From Succinivibrio sp. (GTDB lineage Bacteria > Pseudomonadota > Gammaproteobacteria > Enterobacterales > Succinivibrionaceae), in contig JAFUGP010000113.1 in assembly GCA_017469335.1 (NCBI GenBank), positions 1 to 60,283 of the forward strand: a stretch of 60,283 bases of DNA. The letters run 5' to 3'. The notes under the pieces are model-generated. The model was not told where the DNA came from. It worked only from the letters and a program-made list of their open reading frames with translations, and ran no database searches. How positions within the stretch are numbered: position 1 is the first letter of the stretch; each line of letters opens with the position of its first letter. A program made the translations under genes and the position numbers. This document shows positions 16,795 through 27,318 of this stretch, in pieces.

Positions 16795-17237
16795 CGGCCT
16801 CCTGGCGCAGCACTCTCATTTCTTGGCACATTCTTCTCGTTACAACTGCCTGAAGGCCTCATTTTCAGATCCCAATTACGCTTTTTACACCCCGTCTGCT
16901 GCGGGAGCGGTTACTTGTGCCGCAATTCACAGGATGCGAACGGCACCGCACCGTTAAGGAAGTGAGGTGAGGCTGGGCAGAGAGTGCCCTTTAGGTCTGT
17001 GTTAACGCCGGATCTGCGTCTGCGCACTGCGCTTGACTTTGGCCATTGCCGGGTGGTTTTGCCCTTAACTCTCTGTTAAAGGGCAAAAATGTGAAGATAC
17101 TCCGCAACTTGAAAGTGCCGTTGTCACCTTACCGCCCCAAAGTGCGGGGCGCTGTGCTATGTTAAGAACACAACCGTGCTGCAGGGCCCTACGCGGGGGT
17201 TGCCGCAGCTGCGCTGCAGGCGCTGGGGAGATGAATT
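16795..17237. other. Intergenic region before rsd
   Basis: No gene is supported in these 443 bp. It contains a 10-bp hairpin TTTTGCCCTT (17057-17066) with AAGGGCAAAA (17079-17088), a GCCCC/GGGGC hairpin (17134-17150), and an extended -10 element TGC-TATGTT (17155-17163) that could drive rsd. Confidence 0.5.
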
Positions 17238-17741
17238 ATGGACAGACAGTTCTTACGCGGCTTTAACATTGAGCTTCAGCAGGTGGATGAGCGCTATGGC
17301 TGGATCAACGACATGATCAAGGCCCGGCAGGAACTGGTGGTGCTGTATATGAAACTGCTCGCGGAGGCAGCTCCCTCCGAGACGGGAGCGTCTCCTGTCT
17401 CTCCTTCCTATGAGGACATTCACTCCTTCTGCGAGCACATGATTGACTATCTCTCCCACGGGCATTTTGATCTCTACCCCAAGATCTTGGAGCTCATCGA
17501 GAACGCCTCGGGGCGCTCTTTGTCCATCGCCCACCGGGTGCTGCCGAAGATAGAGGCCACCACCGAGTATCTCATGCGCTTTAACGACCGCTACGGCGAG
17601 GATCTCAACGAGGGTCTGCTCAAGACCCTGGCCAAAGATCTCGAGAACGTGGGCAAATGCATTGAGCAGCGCTTTCGCAATGAAGACCGGCTCATCATCG
17701 GCCTGCGCATTGTGCATACCATCATCGAGCACAACGCCTGA
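17238..17741 (+). CDS. rsd: Rsd/AlgQ family anti-sigma70 regulator
   Basis: A 167-residue all-helical protein matching Rsd/AlgQ, which binds sigma70 region 4 and favours alternative sigma factors in stationary phase. Visible landmarks are WINDMIKARQELVVLYMKL, IHSFCEHMIDYLSHGHFDLYPKIL and RFRNEDRLIIGLRI, which line up with E. coli Rsd (158 residues). The start is ATG 17238 after GGGGAGA. The gene is alone, followed by a strong bidirectional terminator shared with the convergent endopeptidase gene. Confidence 0.88.
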   Translation: MDRQFLRGFNIELQQVDERYGWINDMIKARQELVVLYMKLLAEAAPSETGASPVSPSYEDIHSFCEHMIDYLSHGHFDLYPKILELIENASGRSLSIAHRVLPKIEATTEYLMRFNDRYGEDLNEGLLKTLAKDLENVGKCIEQRFRNEDRLIIGLRIVHTIIEHNA

Positions 17742-17794
17742 GAGAGCGGCGCAAGCAAATACCCGTCAGTTACCCGGCAGAATAAGAGCATGAA

Positions 17795-17819
17795 AAAGCC
17801 CCCGCAATCCGGGGGCTTT
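17795..17819. terminator. Bidirectional terminator between rsd and the M23 gene
   Basis: AAAGCCCCC (17795-17803) and GGGGGCTTT (17811-17819) form a 9-bp stem with a 7-nt loop. A-rich sequence on the left gives a T-tract for the minus-strand gene. Confidence 0.85.
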
Positions 17820-17841
17820 GACATTCTTTGGTACCCGTGCG

Positions 17842-19569
17842 TTAGAGCTTGGCGATGAGCGCCTCTTTGTAGAGATCCTTTTTGTACTGCTGCACGCTGG
17901 CGGTAAAACGCTTTCGCTCCTTGCTGTTGAGCTCGGCATCCATGGCGCCTAAATTCACGCGCATGGCATTGACCGGCCGGCCGTTGATGCGCAGCTCATA
18001 GTGCAGGTGCGGGCCGGTGGACATGCCGGTATTGCCGCTTAAGGCTATGACACTGCCCATCTTGACGCGCTGCCCGGCCTTGACCGAGAGCTTGGAGAGG
18101 TGCATGTACACCGTGGAATAGGAGCCGCGGTGACGCAGCACCACGTAGTTGCCCGCCGAGGGCGAGTAGGCGGCCTTATCCACAATGCCGTCGGCTGCGG
18201 CGAGCACCTTCGTGCCCACCGGGACGGCGAAGTCCGTGCCGTTGTGGGGGCGGATCTGCCCGGTCACCGGATGATGACGGTGCGGATTGAAGGGCGAGCT
18301 GATCACCACCTTGCGGTCAATGGGAAAACGGCGCATGGAGCTGCGGGCGGAGTTGAAACCTTTCTCGTCGTAGTATTTGTTGTCACCGGGATTTAGGTAG
18401 GTGGCGATTTTGCCGCCGCGCTTTAACTTGAACTCCACGGCGCTGATCTTGCCTTTGCCTTTGGCCTCGGTAAAGAGCACGCGCATGGTATCCCCCGGCT
18501 GCACGCTCTTGGAGAACTGAATGCGGCCCTTGAACATGTGCAGGATCTTGTTGATCTCCTGATAGCTCAGGCCCATGCGGTTGGCCGCCGCCGAGAAAGT
18601 GTCGCCCTTTTTGATGTTCACCACCACCAGACGGCCGCGCTTGTCATGAGGCACTGCCGCCGGTACATTCGTTTTGGCCACGGCCGCCACGGCCTTGACC
18701 GGGGGCTGCGCAGCCTCGACCTTGGCTGCAACGGGCAGCACCGGGGCGGTATCCGGACTCTCTAAGGCGGCCTGATCCTGCAGGTGCGCTCCCAAAGGCT
18801 CAATGGCGTAGAGAAAACGCTCGCGCTCGCCGTCGCGGAAGAACCTCAACTGGGTCTTGGCGCCTAAGGGCTTGACGAAGGCCTGCAAACGGTTGTTCTC
18901 GGAGATGAGGAAGGAGACGCGCTCGCCAGGTTTGATGAGGCCGGCCTCGCGGCTGACCTGGGTGTTGACCATGAGCGCCTCAATGGTGCTCTGCGGGATG
19001 TTGAGATCGGAGAAGAGCGAGTAGAGCGTATCACCCTGCTGCACATCCTCCTCAAACCACTTGTTTTCGGTAAAGCGGGGAGCCTTGTCATGCTGCGCGG
19101 CGAGGGTGCGCAGATCCTTGTCCATCTGTTCGTCGGCGTCGGCCAGATCGATCTCCGGCACCGCGTCGTCGTAGTTGTCGAGCACCTGGGCCTTGCGCGT
19201 GACCAGCACATTGTCGGCATCATCCTCGTCCACCATACCGCTGCCGCGGGCCGAAAAGACCTCGGCTAAGGTCTCGGAGGTGAGATCGTCTTCCTCTATC
19301 TGGCGGGGGGTGTTGGCCGAGAGCGGCTCGAAACTGTACTGGCGCTGTTCAAAAGCAGTGGCGGCACTGGCGGTGTTTTTCTGGCCGAGGGTACCGGCTA
19401 CGATGACCGACAATCCCAGTACGGTGAGCATGGCGGTGCTGATGGCCAGCGATCTTTTTTTGGACAAAGGCCAGGACCAGGAGGTATGCGCGTGCGAGGC
19501 CTCCAGGGCGATGTAATCTTCAGATTTCATTAACGGAAGAGTCGTAAATGAGTTCGCTGTGGCGTTCAA
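17842..19569 (-). CDS. M23 peptidoglycan endopeptidase with LysM-like domain (MepM-like)
   Basis: A 575-residue envelope enzyme. Order: cytoplasmic tail, one N-terminal membrane segment around residues 40-60, a spacer, an OapA/LysM-like module (GDTFSAAANRMGLSYQEINKI), and a C-terminal LytM domain. Zinc ligands are intact: H442 and D446 in RPHNGTDF, and H521/H523 in GPHLHYE. This fits E. coli MepM, which opens 3-4 crosslinks for wall growth. The start is TTG 19569 with GGAGG eight bases upstream; the first in-frame ATG (19530) lacks a ribosome-binding site. It is convergent with rsd. Confidence 0.88.
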   Translation of the reverse strand: MNATANSFTTLPLMKSEDYIALEASHAHTSWSWPLSKKRSLAISTAMLTVLGLSVIVAGTLGQKNTASAATAFEQRQYSFEPLSANTPRQIEEDDLTSETLAEVFSARGSGMVDEDDADNVLVTRKAQVLDNYDDAVPEIDLADADEQMDKDLRTLAAQHDKAPRFTENKWFEEDVQQGDTLYSLFSDLNIPQSTIEALMVNTQVSREAGLIKPGERVSFLISENNRLQAFVKPLGAKTQLRFFRDGERERFLYAIEPLGAHLQDQAALESPDTAPVLPVAAKVEAAQPPVKAVAAVAKTNVPAAVPHDKRGRLVVVNIKKGDTFSAAANRMGLSYQEINKILHMFKGRIQFSKSVQPGDTMRVLFTEAKGKGKISAVEFKLKRGGKIATYLNPGDNKYYDEKGFNSARSSMRRFPIDRKVVISSPFNPHRHHPVTGQIRPHNGTDFAVPVGTKVLAAADGIVDKAAYSPSAGNYVVLRHRGSYSTVYMHLSKLSVKAGQRVKMGSVIALSGNTGMSTGPHLHYELRINGRPVNAMRVNLGAMDAELNSKERKRFTASVQQYKKDLYKEALIAKL

Positions 19570-19895
19570 GTGGCATTCCTCCCCTGTCTGGCATGGCTTG
19601 CGCCGGGTGCTCCACTTGAAAACCTGTGAAAGCGAACTTTCAAAAATTTAAAACGCGGCGCTGCCAGTAAGGTGGGGGCGCGCTGCGGATATTTCAATAA
19701 TGCTGTATGGTGCTTATAAAACACTTTTTTGCAGCTACTTTCAAGTCAAAAAATGGCAAAAACTCAGTTATTTTTAGGCTGTTATAAAAATATTTGATCT
19801 ATTTCAAAATTTAGGCCGCGCTACCAAGCCAAGCTCAGGAGGCGGCCCCGGCACCCTCTGTGCCCGTCAGAGCGTGCCTTTTTGTTTTAGGCCGA
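19570..19895. other. AT-rich gap between purD and the M23 gene
   Basis: No gene is seen. A hairpin TGAAAG-cgaa-CTTTCA lies at 19627-19642. On the minus strand TTGAAA (19744-19739) with a TTTTAT/TATAAG box 17-19 bp later is the best promoter candidate for the M23 gene, leaving a long leader. No clear terminator for purD is visible. Confidence 0.45.
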
Positions 19896-21179
19896 TCACA
19901 GTCGAGCAAGCGCCCGCCAGGCGATGTCCCGGCGGTAAAAGAGCGCGGGGCACTCGACCTGTCCGCACACCGCGTAGGCAGCATCGCGCGCGGCTTTGAT
20001 ATCCGCGCCGCGGGCGGTGACACAGAGCACGCGGCCGCCTGAGACTTCCAACAGGCCTTGGTCATTTACCCCGGTGCCGGCCTCAAAGATTTTGACCCCA
20101 TCAGGCAGGGAAGAGGGCAGCTTGATTACCGCCCCCTTCTGCGGGTTTTCCGGATAACCGGCCGCGGCCAGTACCACCCCCACCGCAGGCTGGGGGTCAA
20201 TCTCCACCTCCAGTCCCTTAAGACCGCCTGGCTCACAGCCTTTGAGGCATAAAGAGGCGAGATCGGATTTTAAGCGCAGCATGATGGGCTGAGTTTCGGG
20301 ATCGCCGAAGCGGCAGTTAAATTCCACCACCCGGGGATTGCCTTCCTTGTCAATCATAAGACCTGCGTACAAAAAGCCGTGATAGGGCGTGCCTTCATCC
20401 TTAAGTCCCTGCAGCGTGGGTTTGATGATGCGCTCCATCACCTTCTCATAGACGCCGGGAGTGACCACCGGGGCGGGGGAGTAGGCGCCCATGCCGCCGG
20501 TGTTGGGGCCGGTGTCGCCGTCTCCCACCCGTTTGTGGTCCTGTGAGGTGGGCATGGGCAGGGCGTTTTCCCCGTCGCACATCACGATAAAGGAAGCCTC
20601 CTCCCCGTCCATGAAATCCTCGATGACTACCCGGGAGGAGGCCTCCCCGAACTTACGCCCGCCCAACATGGCCTTTACGGCCTCCCGGGCCTCTGTTAGG
20701 GTCATGGCCACGGTCACGCCCTTGCCGGCGGCCAGACCGTCGGCCTTGATCACCACCGGCGCGCCGTGACTGTTCACATAGTCTAAAGCCGTCTGCTCAT
20801 CGCTGAACACCTCATAGGCGGCGGTGGGGATGTGATGGCGCTTCAAAAAGTCCTTGGTAAAGGATTTGGAACCCTCCAGGCGGGCGCATTGGGCCGAGGG
20901 TCCGAAGATTTTAAGCCCGGCCTTATCAAACTTATCGCAGATCCCCTCCACCAACGGCGCCTCGGGGCCCACGATGGTCAGAGCGATGTGATTTTTTTTG
21001 GCAAAGTCGATGATACCTTGGTGATCGCCAAGCTTTAAGGGCACATTTTGCATTTTTGCCTCTTTGGCGGTGCCGGGGTTGCCCGGGGCCACAAAGACTT
21101 GCTCAACCTCAGGTGACTGCGCGACGCGCCAGGCTAAGGCGTGTTCACGGCCGCCGCTGCCTAAGACCAATACCTGCAT
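19896..21179 (-). CDS. purD: Phosphoribosylamine-glycine ligase
   Basis: A 427-residue ATP-grasp enzyme that joins glycine to phosphoribosylamine, step 2 of purine synthesis. It has the N-terminal [15 protein letters not shown], the [16 protein letters not shown]-binding segment, [23 protein letters not shown] and [12 protein letters not shown], all diagnostic. The start is ATG 21179 after GAGGAAA. It lies 41 bp downstream of purH on the same strand, the enterobacterial purHD order, so they are probably one transcript. Confidence 0.97.
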   Translation of the reverse strand: MQVLVLGSGGREHALAWRVAQSPEVEQVFVAPGNPGTAKEAKMQNVPLKLGDHQGIIDFAKKNHIALTIVGPEAPLVEGICDKFDKAGLKIFGPSAQCARLEGSKSFTKDFLKRHHIPTAAYEVFSDEQTALDYVNSHGAPVVIKADGLAAGKGVTVAMTLTEAREAVKAMLGGRKFGEASSRVVIEDFMDGEEASFIVMCDGENALPMPTSQDHKRVGDGDTGPNTGGMGAYSPAPVVTPGVYEKVMERIIKPTLQGLKDEGTPYHGFLYAGLMIDKEGNPRVVEFNCRFGDPETQPIMLRLKSDLASLCLKGCEPGGLKGLEVEIDPQPAVGVVLAAAGYPENPQKGAVIKLPSSLPDGVKIFEAGTGVNDQGLLEVSGGRVLCVTARGADIKAARDAAYAVCGQVECPALFYRRDIAWRALARL

Positions 21180-21220
21180 AAAATTTCCTCTTGTCTGGTT
21201 AAAACTGGGGGCAGCACCTG

Positions 21221-22813
21221 TCAGTGTCTGAAATGGCGCATGCCGGTGAAGACCATGGCGATGTTGTGCTCATCGGCCGCCTCTATCACCTCGCCGTCAC
21301 GTACCGAGCCGCCTGGCTGAATAATGCAGGAGATGCCGGCGACCGCGGCGGCGTCCACCCCGTCGCGGAAGGGGAAGAAAGCATCGGAGGCCAGCGCGGC
21401 GCCCTGCAAGGACAGCTTGGCGTCCTCGGCGCGCAGACAGGCGATGCGCGCGGAGAACACGCGGCTGGTCTGTCCGCAGCCTATGCCTAAGGTGCGCTTG
21501 TCTTTGGTGTAGACGATGGCGTTGGACTTGGTGAACTTGCACACCTTCCAGGCAAAGAGCAGCTCATCAAGCTCCTCTGAGGAGGGAGCGCGGCGGCTTA
21601 CCACTTTGAGATCCGCAGGCTTGACGCTCTCCAGATCGGCCTGCTGTACCAAAAGCCCGCCGTTGACGCGTTTAAAGTCAAGGCGCGGTGCGGAGGGACC
21701 TAACTCTCCTGTCTCCAGAAGCCGCACGTTTTTCTTGACTGCGATGGCCTCTTTGGCCTCTTTGCTTACGGCCGGGGCGACGATGACCTCGCAGAACTGC
21801 CTGCCGACGATGGCCTGCGCGGTCTTACCGTCTAATTCACGGTTAAAGGCGATGATGCCGCCGAAGGCGGACTCGGGATCGCACAAAAAGGCACTCTCAT
21901 AGGCATCAAGCAGGTTTTCTCCCAAGGCCACGCCGCAGGGATTGGCGTGTTTGACAATGACGCAGCACGGCTCGTCAAACTGCCTGACACACTCGATGGC
22001 GGCGTCGGTGTCGGCGATATTGTTGTAGGAGAGCTCCTTGCCCTGCAGCTGCAAGGCCGTGGCGATGCCGCCGCCTGCGGGGGCAGTGACGTCGCGGTAG
22101 AAGGAGGCGGCCTGATGGGGATTCTCGCCGTAGCGCATGTTCTGCAGCTTGATGTAATTTAAGTTTAAGGTGCGCGGCAGCACGGACACGCTGCCGTCGT
22201 TTTTACCGTAATCGGGCACCCTGGTGCCGAAATAGTTGGCGATGGCGCTGTCGTAGGCGGCGGTATGCTCAAAGGCGGCAATGGCCAGATCAAAGCGGGT
22301 GGCGAGGGTAAGCGCCCCGTCATGCTCATCTAACTCCCGGAGCAGACGCTCATAATCGGCAGATCGAACCACGATGGCGACGTCGCGGTGGTTTTTGGCC
22401 GCCGCGCGCACCATGGTGGGACCGCCGATGTCGATGTTCTCCACGGCACGTTCCAAGGGGCAGTTGGGATCGCTTACGGTTTGCTCGAAGGGATAGAGAT
22501 TGACCACCACCAGATCAATGGGTGCGATGCCGTGCTGAGCCATCACCTCATCGTCTACCCCGCGCCGGCCTAAGATCCCGCCGTGCACCTTGGGGTGCAG
22601 GGTCTTGACCCGGCCGTCCATCATCTCGGGAAAGCCGGTGTAATCTGCCACCTCGGTCACTTTAAGACCGCTCTCTGAGAGAAGCTTGGCGGTGCCGCCG
22701 GTGGAGATAAGCTCAATGTGACGCTCACTTAAGGCGCGGGCGAATTCCACGATGCCGGTTTTGTCCGACACGCTGATGAGGGCGCGTCTGACCTTGCGTA
22801 GCAGTTCTTCCAT
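21221..22813 (-). CDS. purH: Bifunctional AICAR transformylase/IMP cyclohydrolase
   Basis: A 530-residue enzyme catalysing the last two steps to IMP. The N-terminal MGS-like cyclohydrolase domain starts [20 protein letters not shown] and contains STGGTAKLL and [18 protein letters not shown]. The C-terminal transformylase half has LRYGENPHQ-type [23 protein letters not shown] and [12 protein letters not shown]. Length and order match E. coli PurH (529). ATG 22813 follows GGAG. A TGC-TAAAAT extended -10 on the minus strand (22882-22877) lies about 64 bp upstream of the start. I see no PurR-type operator. Confidence 0.97.
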   Translation of the reverse strand: MEELLRKVRRALISVSDKTGIVEFARALSERHIELISTGGTAKLLSESGLKVTEVADYTGFPEMMDGRVKTLHPKVHGGILGRRGVDDEVMAQHGIAPIDLVVVNLYPFEQTVSDPNCPLERAVENIDIGGPTMVRAAAKNHRDVAIVVRSADYERLLRELDEHDGALTLATRFDLAIAAFEHTAAYDSAIANYFGTRVPDYGKNDGSVSVLPRTLNLNYIKLQNMRYGENPHQAASFYRDVTAPAGGGIATALQLQGKELSYNNIADTDAAIECVRQFDEPCCVIVKHANPCGVALGENLLDAYESAFLCDPESAFGGIIAFNRELDGKTAQAIVGRQFCEVIVAPAVSKEAKEAIAVKKNVRLLETGELGPSAPRLDFKRVNGGLLVQQADLESVKPADLKVVSRRAPSSEELDELLFAWKVCKFTKSNAIVYTKDKRTLGIGCGQTSRVFSARIACLRAEDAKLSLQGAALASDAFFPFRDGVDAAAVAGISCIIQPGGSVRDGEVIEAADEHNIAMVFTGMRHFRH

Positions 22814-23116
22814 ATTTGCTCCAGATCTGGCTTGAAAAGAGGACGGGGTGAACCCCGGGTAAATTGGGATGTGCGCATTTTAGCAGATGGGGAGAGTGCC
22901 ACGGCAGTAAACTGCGCTTTTTGGTCGCCGTGCGCCGGGGGAGAGCGGGAATTTGGCTGTGCCGGCAGTTTGACGTTATCCTTTTGAGTGCAATCTGATT
23001 AGACAAAGTGCTGAGGCTGAACTATGCTTTGTGACAGAGCCTCTGCCTGAGCCGGAGCGTGCCTGCCGCACAGCTCAACGGGTTGGTGCAGGCTTGTTCA
23101 AAGGAGTATTTGTGTC
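22814..23116. other. Divergent gap between purH and small paralogue 3
   Basis: 303 bp holding the probable purH promoter (TGC-TAAAAT, minus strand, 22885-22877) and the promoter of the small gene (22999-23028). No further gene is supported. Confidence 0.5.
22999..23028 (+). promoter_or_regulatory. Promoter of small paralogue 3
   Basis: TTAGAC (22999-23004), an 18-bp spacer starting aaag, and TATGCT (23023-23028), 88 nt before the start codon. It has the same box spacing and a similar -35/spacer junction to the promoters of paralogues 1 and 2. Confidence 0.65.
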
Positions 23117-23431
23117 ATGACCATTCCGCCCAAATTGCCGCATCCCCCGCGCTATAACAACGAAGAGCACATGACACCTCAAGACTGGGAAGAGTATTTT
23201 GCCAAACGAGCACAGTTGGATAGGCCACTTCCTCGGGAGGAGGCGGAAGCACTGCTGTTGAAAGGAGCGGCCTTACTCAGAGAAAAAAACAAAGCTGAAT
23301 ACTACAGGGTGACTGCGCCCATCCCTATGCCGGCTGCCTGGGCCTTGGCCGTAAAAGATGCCCATGGGTTCAAGATGGTCTGGGATTGGAACCTCTATGA
23401 AGCCAAAAAGCAGTACCCCGATGAGTTCTAG
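23117..23431 (+). CDS. Small protein of unrecognised family, paralogue 3
   Basis: A 104-residue protein, the third copy of the family also found at 10233-10544 and 15834-16148. It shares MTIPPKLPHPP, DWEEYFAKR, the DR pair, the GFKM stretch and the ending NLYEAKKQYPDEF. AAGGAG is upstream of ATG 23117. Between the conserved ends the middle (residues 40-75) is more variable among copies. It stands alone between purH (divergent) and pgm. No known domain, signal or membrane segment is seen. Confidence 0.82.
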   Translation: MTIPPKLPHPPRYNNEEHMTPQDWEEYFAKRAQLDRPLPREEAEALLLKGAALLREKNKAEYYRVTAPIPMPAAWALAVKDAHGFKMVWDWNLYEAKKQYPDEF

Positions 23432-23596
23432 TTGCACAGACTGGATAGGACGCCGGGGCATGTCCGGACACTACGCTCGCTAGTGCTGAGTTTTTCACCC
23501 TGACGCACATTATTTGCCGGCCTGAGGGCATAGAATGAAAACGTTTCGTCAAGGCTGTAAGAGGCAGCTTTTCTTCCCTAAACAAGAGGTAAATCC

Positions 23597-25249
23597 ATGG
23601 CAATTCACCCAAGAGCCGGTCAGAAGACCCTAGAGCAGGACCTGGTCAACATTCCGCGCCTGATGGCCGCTTACTATCTGCAGCATCCGGATCTGGACAA
23701 CCCTGAGAATCTGGTGGCTTTCGGCACCTCAGGGCACCGCGGCAGCTCCTTGAACGGCTCCTTCAACGAGGACCATATTCTGGCCATCTCCCAGGCCATC
23801 GCCGAATACCGCAAACAGGAGAACATCACCGGCCCGTTGTTCATCGGCAAGGACACCCACGCGCTCTCGGAAGCCGCTCTGGCCACGGCCGTGGAGGTTT
23901 TAGGCGCCAACGGCGTGGAGGTGAGAATTGAACAGGACCAGGGCTATACACCCACGCCTTCCATCTCCTTTGCCATCTTAAACTACAACAAAGTCCGTAC
24001 CGACGGCCTGGCCGACGGCATCGTGATCACCCCCTCCCACAACCCGGCCGATAACGGCGGCTTCAAGTACAACCCCACCGACGGCGGTCCGGCCGGCACC
24101 GAGATCACCTCCAGGGTACAGAACCGCGCCAACGAGATTTTGCGTGAGGGCCTCAAGAGCGTCAAGCGTCTGCCCTACGAGCAGGCCCTGAAACTGCCCA
24201 ATGTCAAAGAGCATGACATGATGGGGCAGTATATCGATGCCTTGGGCAGCATCATCGACATGGAAGCCATCTCCCGCTCGGGGATCAGCATGGGGGTCGA
24301 TCCCTTAGGCGGTTCGGGTCTGTTCTACTGGGATCACATCGCCTACAAGTACAAGCTGCGCCTTAAGGTAGTGAACTACAAGGTTGACCCGACCTTCTCC
24401 TTCATGACTTTGGATCGCGACGGCAAGATCCGCATGGACTGCTCCTCGCCCTATGCCATGGCCGGGCTTATCCGCCTTAAGGACGACTTTGACATCGCTT
24501 TTGCCAACGATCCTGACTACGACCGTCACGGCATCGTCTGCCACAGCGGCCTCATGAACCCCAACCACTATCTCTCGGCGGCCATCAACTACATCTATAC
24601 GCATCGTCCCAACTGGCCGCAGAACGCCATGGTGGGCAAGACCGTGGTGTCCTCCAATCTCATGAACCGTGTGGCCGAAGGCCTGGGGCGCAAGGCCTAC
24701 GAGGTACCGGTGGGCTTTAAGTGGTTCGTGCCGGGGCTGTTCAGCAAGGAGCTGGCGTGGGGCTGCGAGGAGAGCGCCGGCGCCTCCTTCCTGCGCAAGG
24801 ACGGCTCGGTGTGGACCACCGACAAGGACGGTATCATCGCCGCGCTGCTCTCGGCCGAGATACTGGCGGTGACCGGTGAGGATCCGTCGGTGCACTATCA
24901 CCGTCTGGTCGAGAAGTACGGTCAGCCTTACTACAACCGCGTTGACGCGGTGGCCAGTCCCAAGCAGAAGGCCGCGCTCAAGAAGCTCGATCCCTCCGCG
25001 GTGGAGGCCTCCACCATGGCCGGCGAGAAGATCACCGCCAAACTCACCGCCGCGCCGGGCAACAACGCCGAAATCGGCGGCCTGAAGGTGGTGACCGAGA
25101 ACGGCTGGTTCGCCGCCAGGCCCTCCGGCACCGAGAACGTCTATAAGATCTACATGGAGAGCTTCCGCAGCGAGGAGCACTTAAAGCAGATCCAGACCGA
25201 GGCCGTGGAAATCGTCAGCGCCGCCTTAAAGAAGGCCGGAGCTTCCTAA
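23597..25249 (+). CDS. pgm: Phosphoglucomutase (alpha-D-glucose)
   Basis: A 550-residue cytoplasmic mutase interconverting glucose 1- and 6-phosphate, linking glycolysis to glycogen and envelope sugars. Landmarks: [12 protein letters not shown] at the substrate side, the phosphoserine loop [18 protein letters not shown], the metal loop [12 protein letters not shown]-type [23 protein letters not shown], and [12 protein letters not shown]. Length matches E. coli Pgm (546). AAGAGGT precedes ATG 23597; a TAGAAT (23531-23536) is the likely -10. Confidence 0.96.
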   Translation: MAIHPRAGQKTLEQDLVNIPRLMAAYYLQHPDLDNPENLVAFGTSGHRGSSLNGSFNEDHILAISQAIAEYRKQENITGPLFIGKDTHALSEAALATAVEVLGANGVEVRIEQDQGYTPTPSISFAILNYNKVRTDGLADGIVITPSHNPADNGGFKYNPTDGGPAGTEITSRVQNRANEILREGLKSVKRLPYEQALKLPNVKEHDMMGQYIDALGSIIDMEAISRSGISMGVDPLGGSGLFYWDHIAYKYKLRLKVVNYKVDPTFSFMTLDRDGKIRMDCSSPYAMAGLIRLKDDFDIAFANDPDYDRHGIVCHSGLMNPNHYLSAAINYIYTHRPNWPQNAMVGKTVVSSNLMNRVAEGLGRKAYEVPVGFKWFVPGLFSKELAWGCEESAGASFLRKDGSVWTTDKDGIIAALLSAEILAVTGEDPSVHYHRLVEKYGQPYYNRVDAVASPKQKAALKKLDPSAVEASTMAGEKITAKLTAAPGNNAEIGGLKVVTENGWFAARPSGTENVYKIYMESFRSEEHLKQIQTEAVEIVSAALKKAGAS

Positions 25250-25275
25250 CTCTCTTAAAAATCAGACATTATGTG

Positions 25276-25299
25276 GGCCGCCTGAGGGCGGCCTCTTTT
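25276..25299 (+). terminator. Terminator after pgm
   Basis: GGCCGCC (25276-25282), TGAG loop, GGCGGCC (25287-25293), then a T-rich tract. Confidence 0.85.
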
Positions 25300-25420
25300 A
25301 TGTCTGGGCAGCCGCTTCGTAGCAGCCACATGCTACGCCGGTGTTGCCAGATCCCAAGTCCCACTTTGCCTTACTTTTGTGCCTGTCCCCAAGTTTGCTG
25401 CCCCCTGCGGGCAGATGGGC

Positions 25421-25426
25421 TATAAT
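25421..25426 (+). promoter_or_regulatory. Putative promoter of the ABC transporter gene
   Basis: A TATAAT -10 box follows a hairpin CTGCCC-cctgc-GGGCAG (25398-25414), which would overlap the -35/spacer region; it could be an operator. Confidence 0.45.
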
Positions 25427-25544
25427 CTGCAACCGTCGTCCCAGAGGCAGTACAGACTGCCTGCTTAGCAGTTGAAAGTGCCGAAACCGTGCCGGCGCTG
25501 CGGAACACTTGAGGGCGGCAGTTGTGCAACACCCAGGAATGCCC

Positions 25545-27314
25545 ATGTTCAAGCAACCCATTCTCAGCGAGCAGGAACAACAGCAAAAGTCCGAGCGCCC
25601 CAACGGGGTGGACAGCCTGCCGCTTAAAAAATCCATCGCGGCCTTCTGCCGCATTCTCACGCCTTACTGGAAGTCCCGACAAAGCCTTAAGGGCTGGTTT
25701 TATCTGGTGCTCATCGTGTCTCTGACCTCGGGAGCCATTTATCTGGCCACCGCCATCAACAGCTGGTACAAGCGCTTCTGGGATACCATCCAGAACTACG
25801 ATGTGGACGGCTTCAAGCACGAGCTGATGATTTTCGCCATCCTGGCCACCATCCATGTGCTGGTCTCGGTGTACAACGCCTATTTGAGATCGCGTCTGGC
25901 CATTCACTGGCGCCGCTGGCTGACCGGCAACGTGATGGGCGAGTGGCTGGAAAACTCCACCTACTATAAGATGCAGCTTTTGGATCGCAAGACCGAGAAC
26001 CCCGATCAGCGTATCGCCGAGGATTTAAACGCCTTCGTGACCCGCACCATCTCGCTGCTGTTGGGCACGGCCACCGATCTGGCCATGCTGGTGACTTTCG
26101 GGGTGGTACTCTGGGATCTCTCCCACAGCGTGACGCTCACTTTATGGAACGACAGCACCATCACCCTGCCGGACGGCTACATGCTCTATCTGGCGCTGGT
26201 CTACGCCGTCGCGGGCACGCTGCTGACCTTCATCATCGGCAAGCCCCTGGTCAAACTCAATTTCAGACAGCAGCGCTATGAGGCCGATTTTCGTTTCTCG
26301 CTGATCAGAGTCAGGGAGAACGCCGAGTCCATCTCCCTCTACAAGGGCGAGAAAATTGAGGAGGAAATCTTAAGAAAGCGCTTCTTCAATGTGGTGGGCA
26401 ACTATGTCAGGCTCATCATCTTTGAAAAGCGTCTGGGCTTTTTTACCTTAGGTTACGCGCAGCTGGCGGTGATTTTCCCCATTCTGGTGGCCGCGCCCAT
26501 GTACTTTGCCAAGATCATCACCATGGGCTCCATCATGCAGATCAACTCAGCCTTCGGGAGGGTACAGGACTCGCTCTCCACTTTGGTGAGCAACTTCTCC
26601 TCCTGGGCGGCCTTCAAGGCCGATGTCGACCGTCTGGCGCTGTACTTTGACAGTATGTACGTCTCAGAGCAGGTACAGTGCTTAAAGAGCACACTCTCAA
26701 CCGATCACGGCGTGCATTTGGACGCGCTGGAAGTGCGTACGCCGCAGGGACAGAAGTTGTGCTCTGATTTAAGCGCCAGCTTAAGCGACGGCGACAGGCT
26801 GCTTATCCGCGGCCAGTCGGGGTGCGGCAAGTCCACACTGCTGAAGACCATCGCGGGGATCTGGCCTTATGCCACGGGCAAAGTGGAACTGCCGGAGGTC
26901 AAGACCTTGTTCCTAAGTCAGCGCCCCTATCTGCCGCAGGGTACCCTGCGCGAGGCGGCGGCCTACCCGGATAAGCCTGAGACGGGAGGACTTACCGAGC
27001 GCTATTTTGAGCAGTTGGGGCTCTCCCACCTTATCGAAAAACTGGACGTGGAGGATGTGTGGTCGCAGATCCTCTCCTTAGGCGAGCAGCAGCGCGTGGC
27101 CATGGTGCGGGCCCTGTTGCTCAAACCGGGACTGCTGTTCCTCGATGAGGCGAGCTCTGCCATGGACGAGCGCAGCGAGAGTGCCTCCTATGCTCTTATC
27201 GAGGAGGTGATGCCCAAGGCCATTGTGGTTAGCGTGGGCCATCGCTCCAGCCTCATTGAACGGCATAACCTCCAGCTGCTCTGCCGCGATGCCGGGCACT
27301 GGGAACTTGCCTAA
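25545..27314 (+). CDS. YddA/SbmA-type ABC transporter, membrane and ATPase domains fused
   Basis: A 589-residue inner-membrane protein. The N-terminal two-thirds is an SbmA/BacA-like (ABC_membrane_2) domain with about six hydrophobic segments and the WRRWLTGNVMGEWL and DQRIAEDLNAF motifs. The C-terminal ATPase has Walker A GQSGCGKST (423-431), a signature-like LSLGEQQRVAMVRALL, and Walker B LLFLDEASSAMDE. This is the E. coli YddA arrangement; substrates of that group are uncertain (peptides, cobalamin in some relatives). I chose ATG 25545, six bases after AGGA, over an upstream TTG. Confidence 0.87.
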   Translation: MFKQPILSEQEQQQKSERPNGVDSLPLKKSIAAFCRILTPYWKSRQSLKGWFYLVLIVSLTSGAIYLATAINSWYKRFWDTIQNYDVDGFKHELMIFAILATIHVLVSVYNAYLRSRLAIHWRRWLTGNVMGEWLENSTYYKMQLLDRKTENPDQRIAEDLNAFVTRTISLLLGTATDLAMLVTFGVVLWDLSHSVTLTLWNDSTITLPDGYMLYLALVYAVAGTLLTFIIGKPLVKLNFRQQRYEADFRFSLIRVRENAESISLYKGEKIEEEILRKRFFNVVGNYVRLIIFEKRLGFFTLGYAQLAVIFPILVAAPMYFAKIITMGSIMQINSAFGRVQDSLSTLVSNFSSWAAFKADVDRLALYFDSMYVSEQVQCLKSTLSTDHGVHLDALEVRTPQGQKLCSDLSASLSDGDRLLIRGQSGCGKSTLLKTIAGIWPYATGKVELPEVKTLFLSQRPYLPQGTLREAAAYPDKPETGGLTERYFEQLGLSHLIEKLDVEDVWSQILSLGEQQRVAMVRALLLKPGLLFLDEASSAMDERSESASYALIEEVMPKAIVVSVGHRSSLIERHNLQLLCRDAGHWELA

Positions 27315-27318
27315 ACAG

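Noticed and set aside
19530-19590. 18-codon frame starting at an ATG just upstream of the M23 gene
   Set aside because: Its ATG is only one base from the GGAGG, too close for efficient use; the same site is well placed for the TTG start of the M23 gene.
13949-25490. Shared 12-mer gtgccgaaaccg near 13948 and 25479
   Set aside because: Exact 12-mer matches are expected many times by chance in 60 kb, and the flanks do not match.
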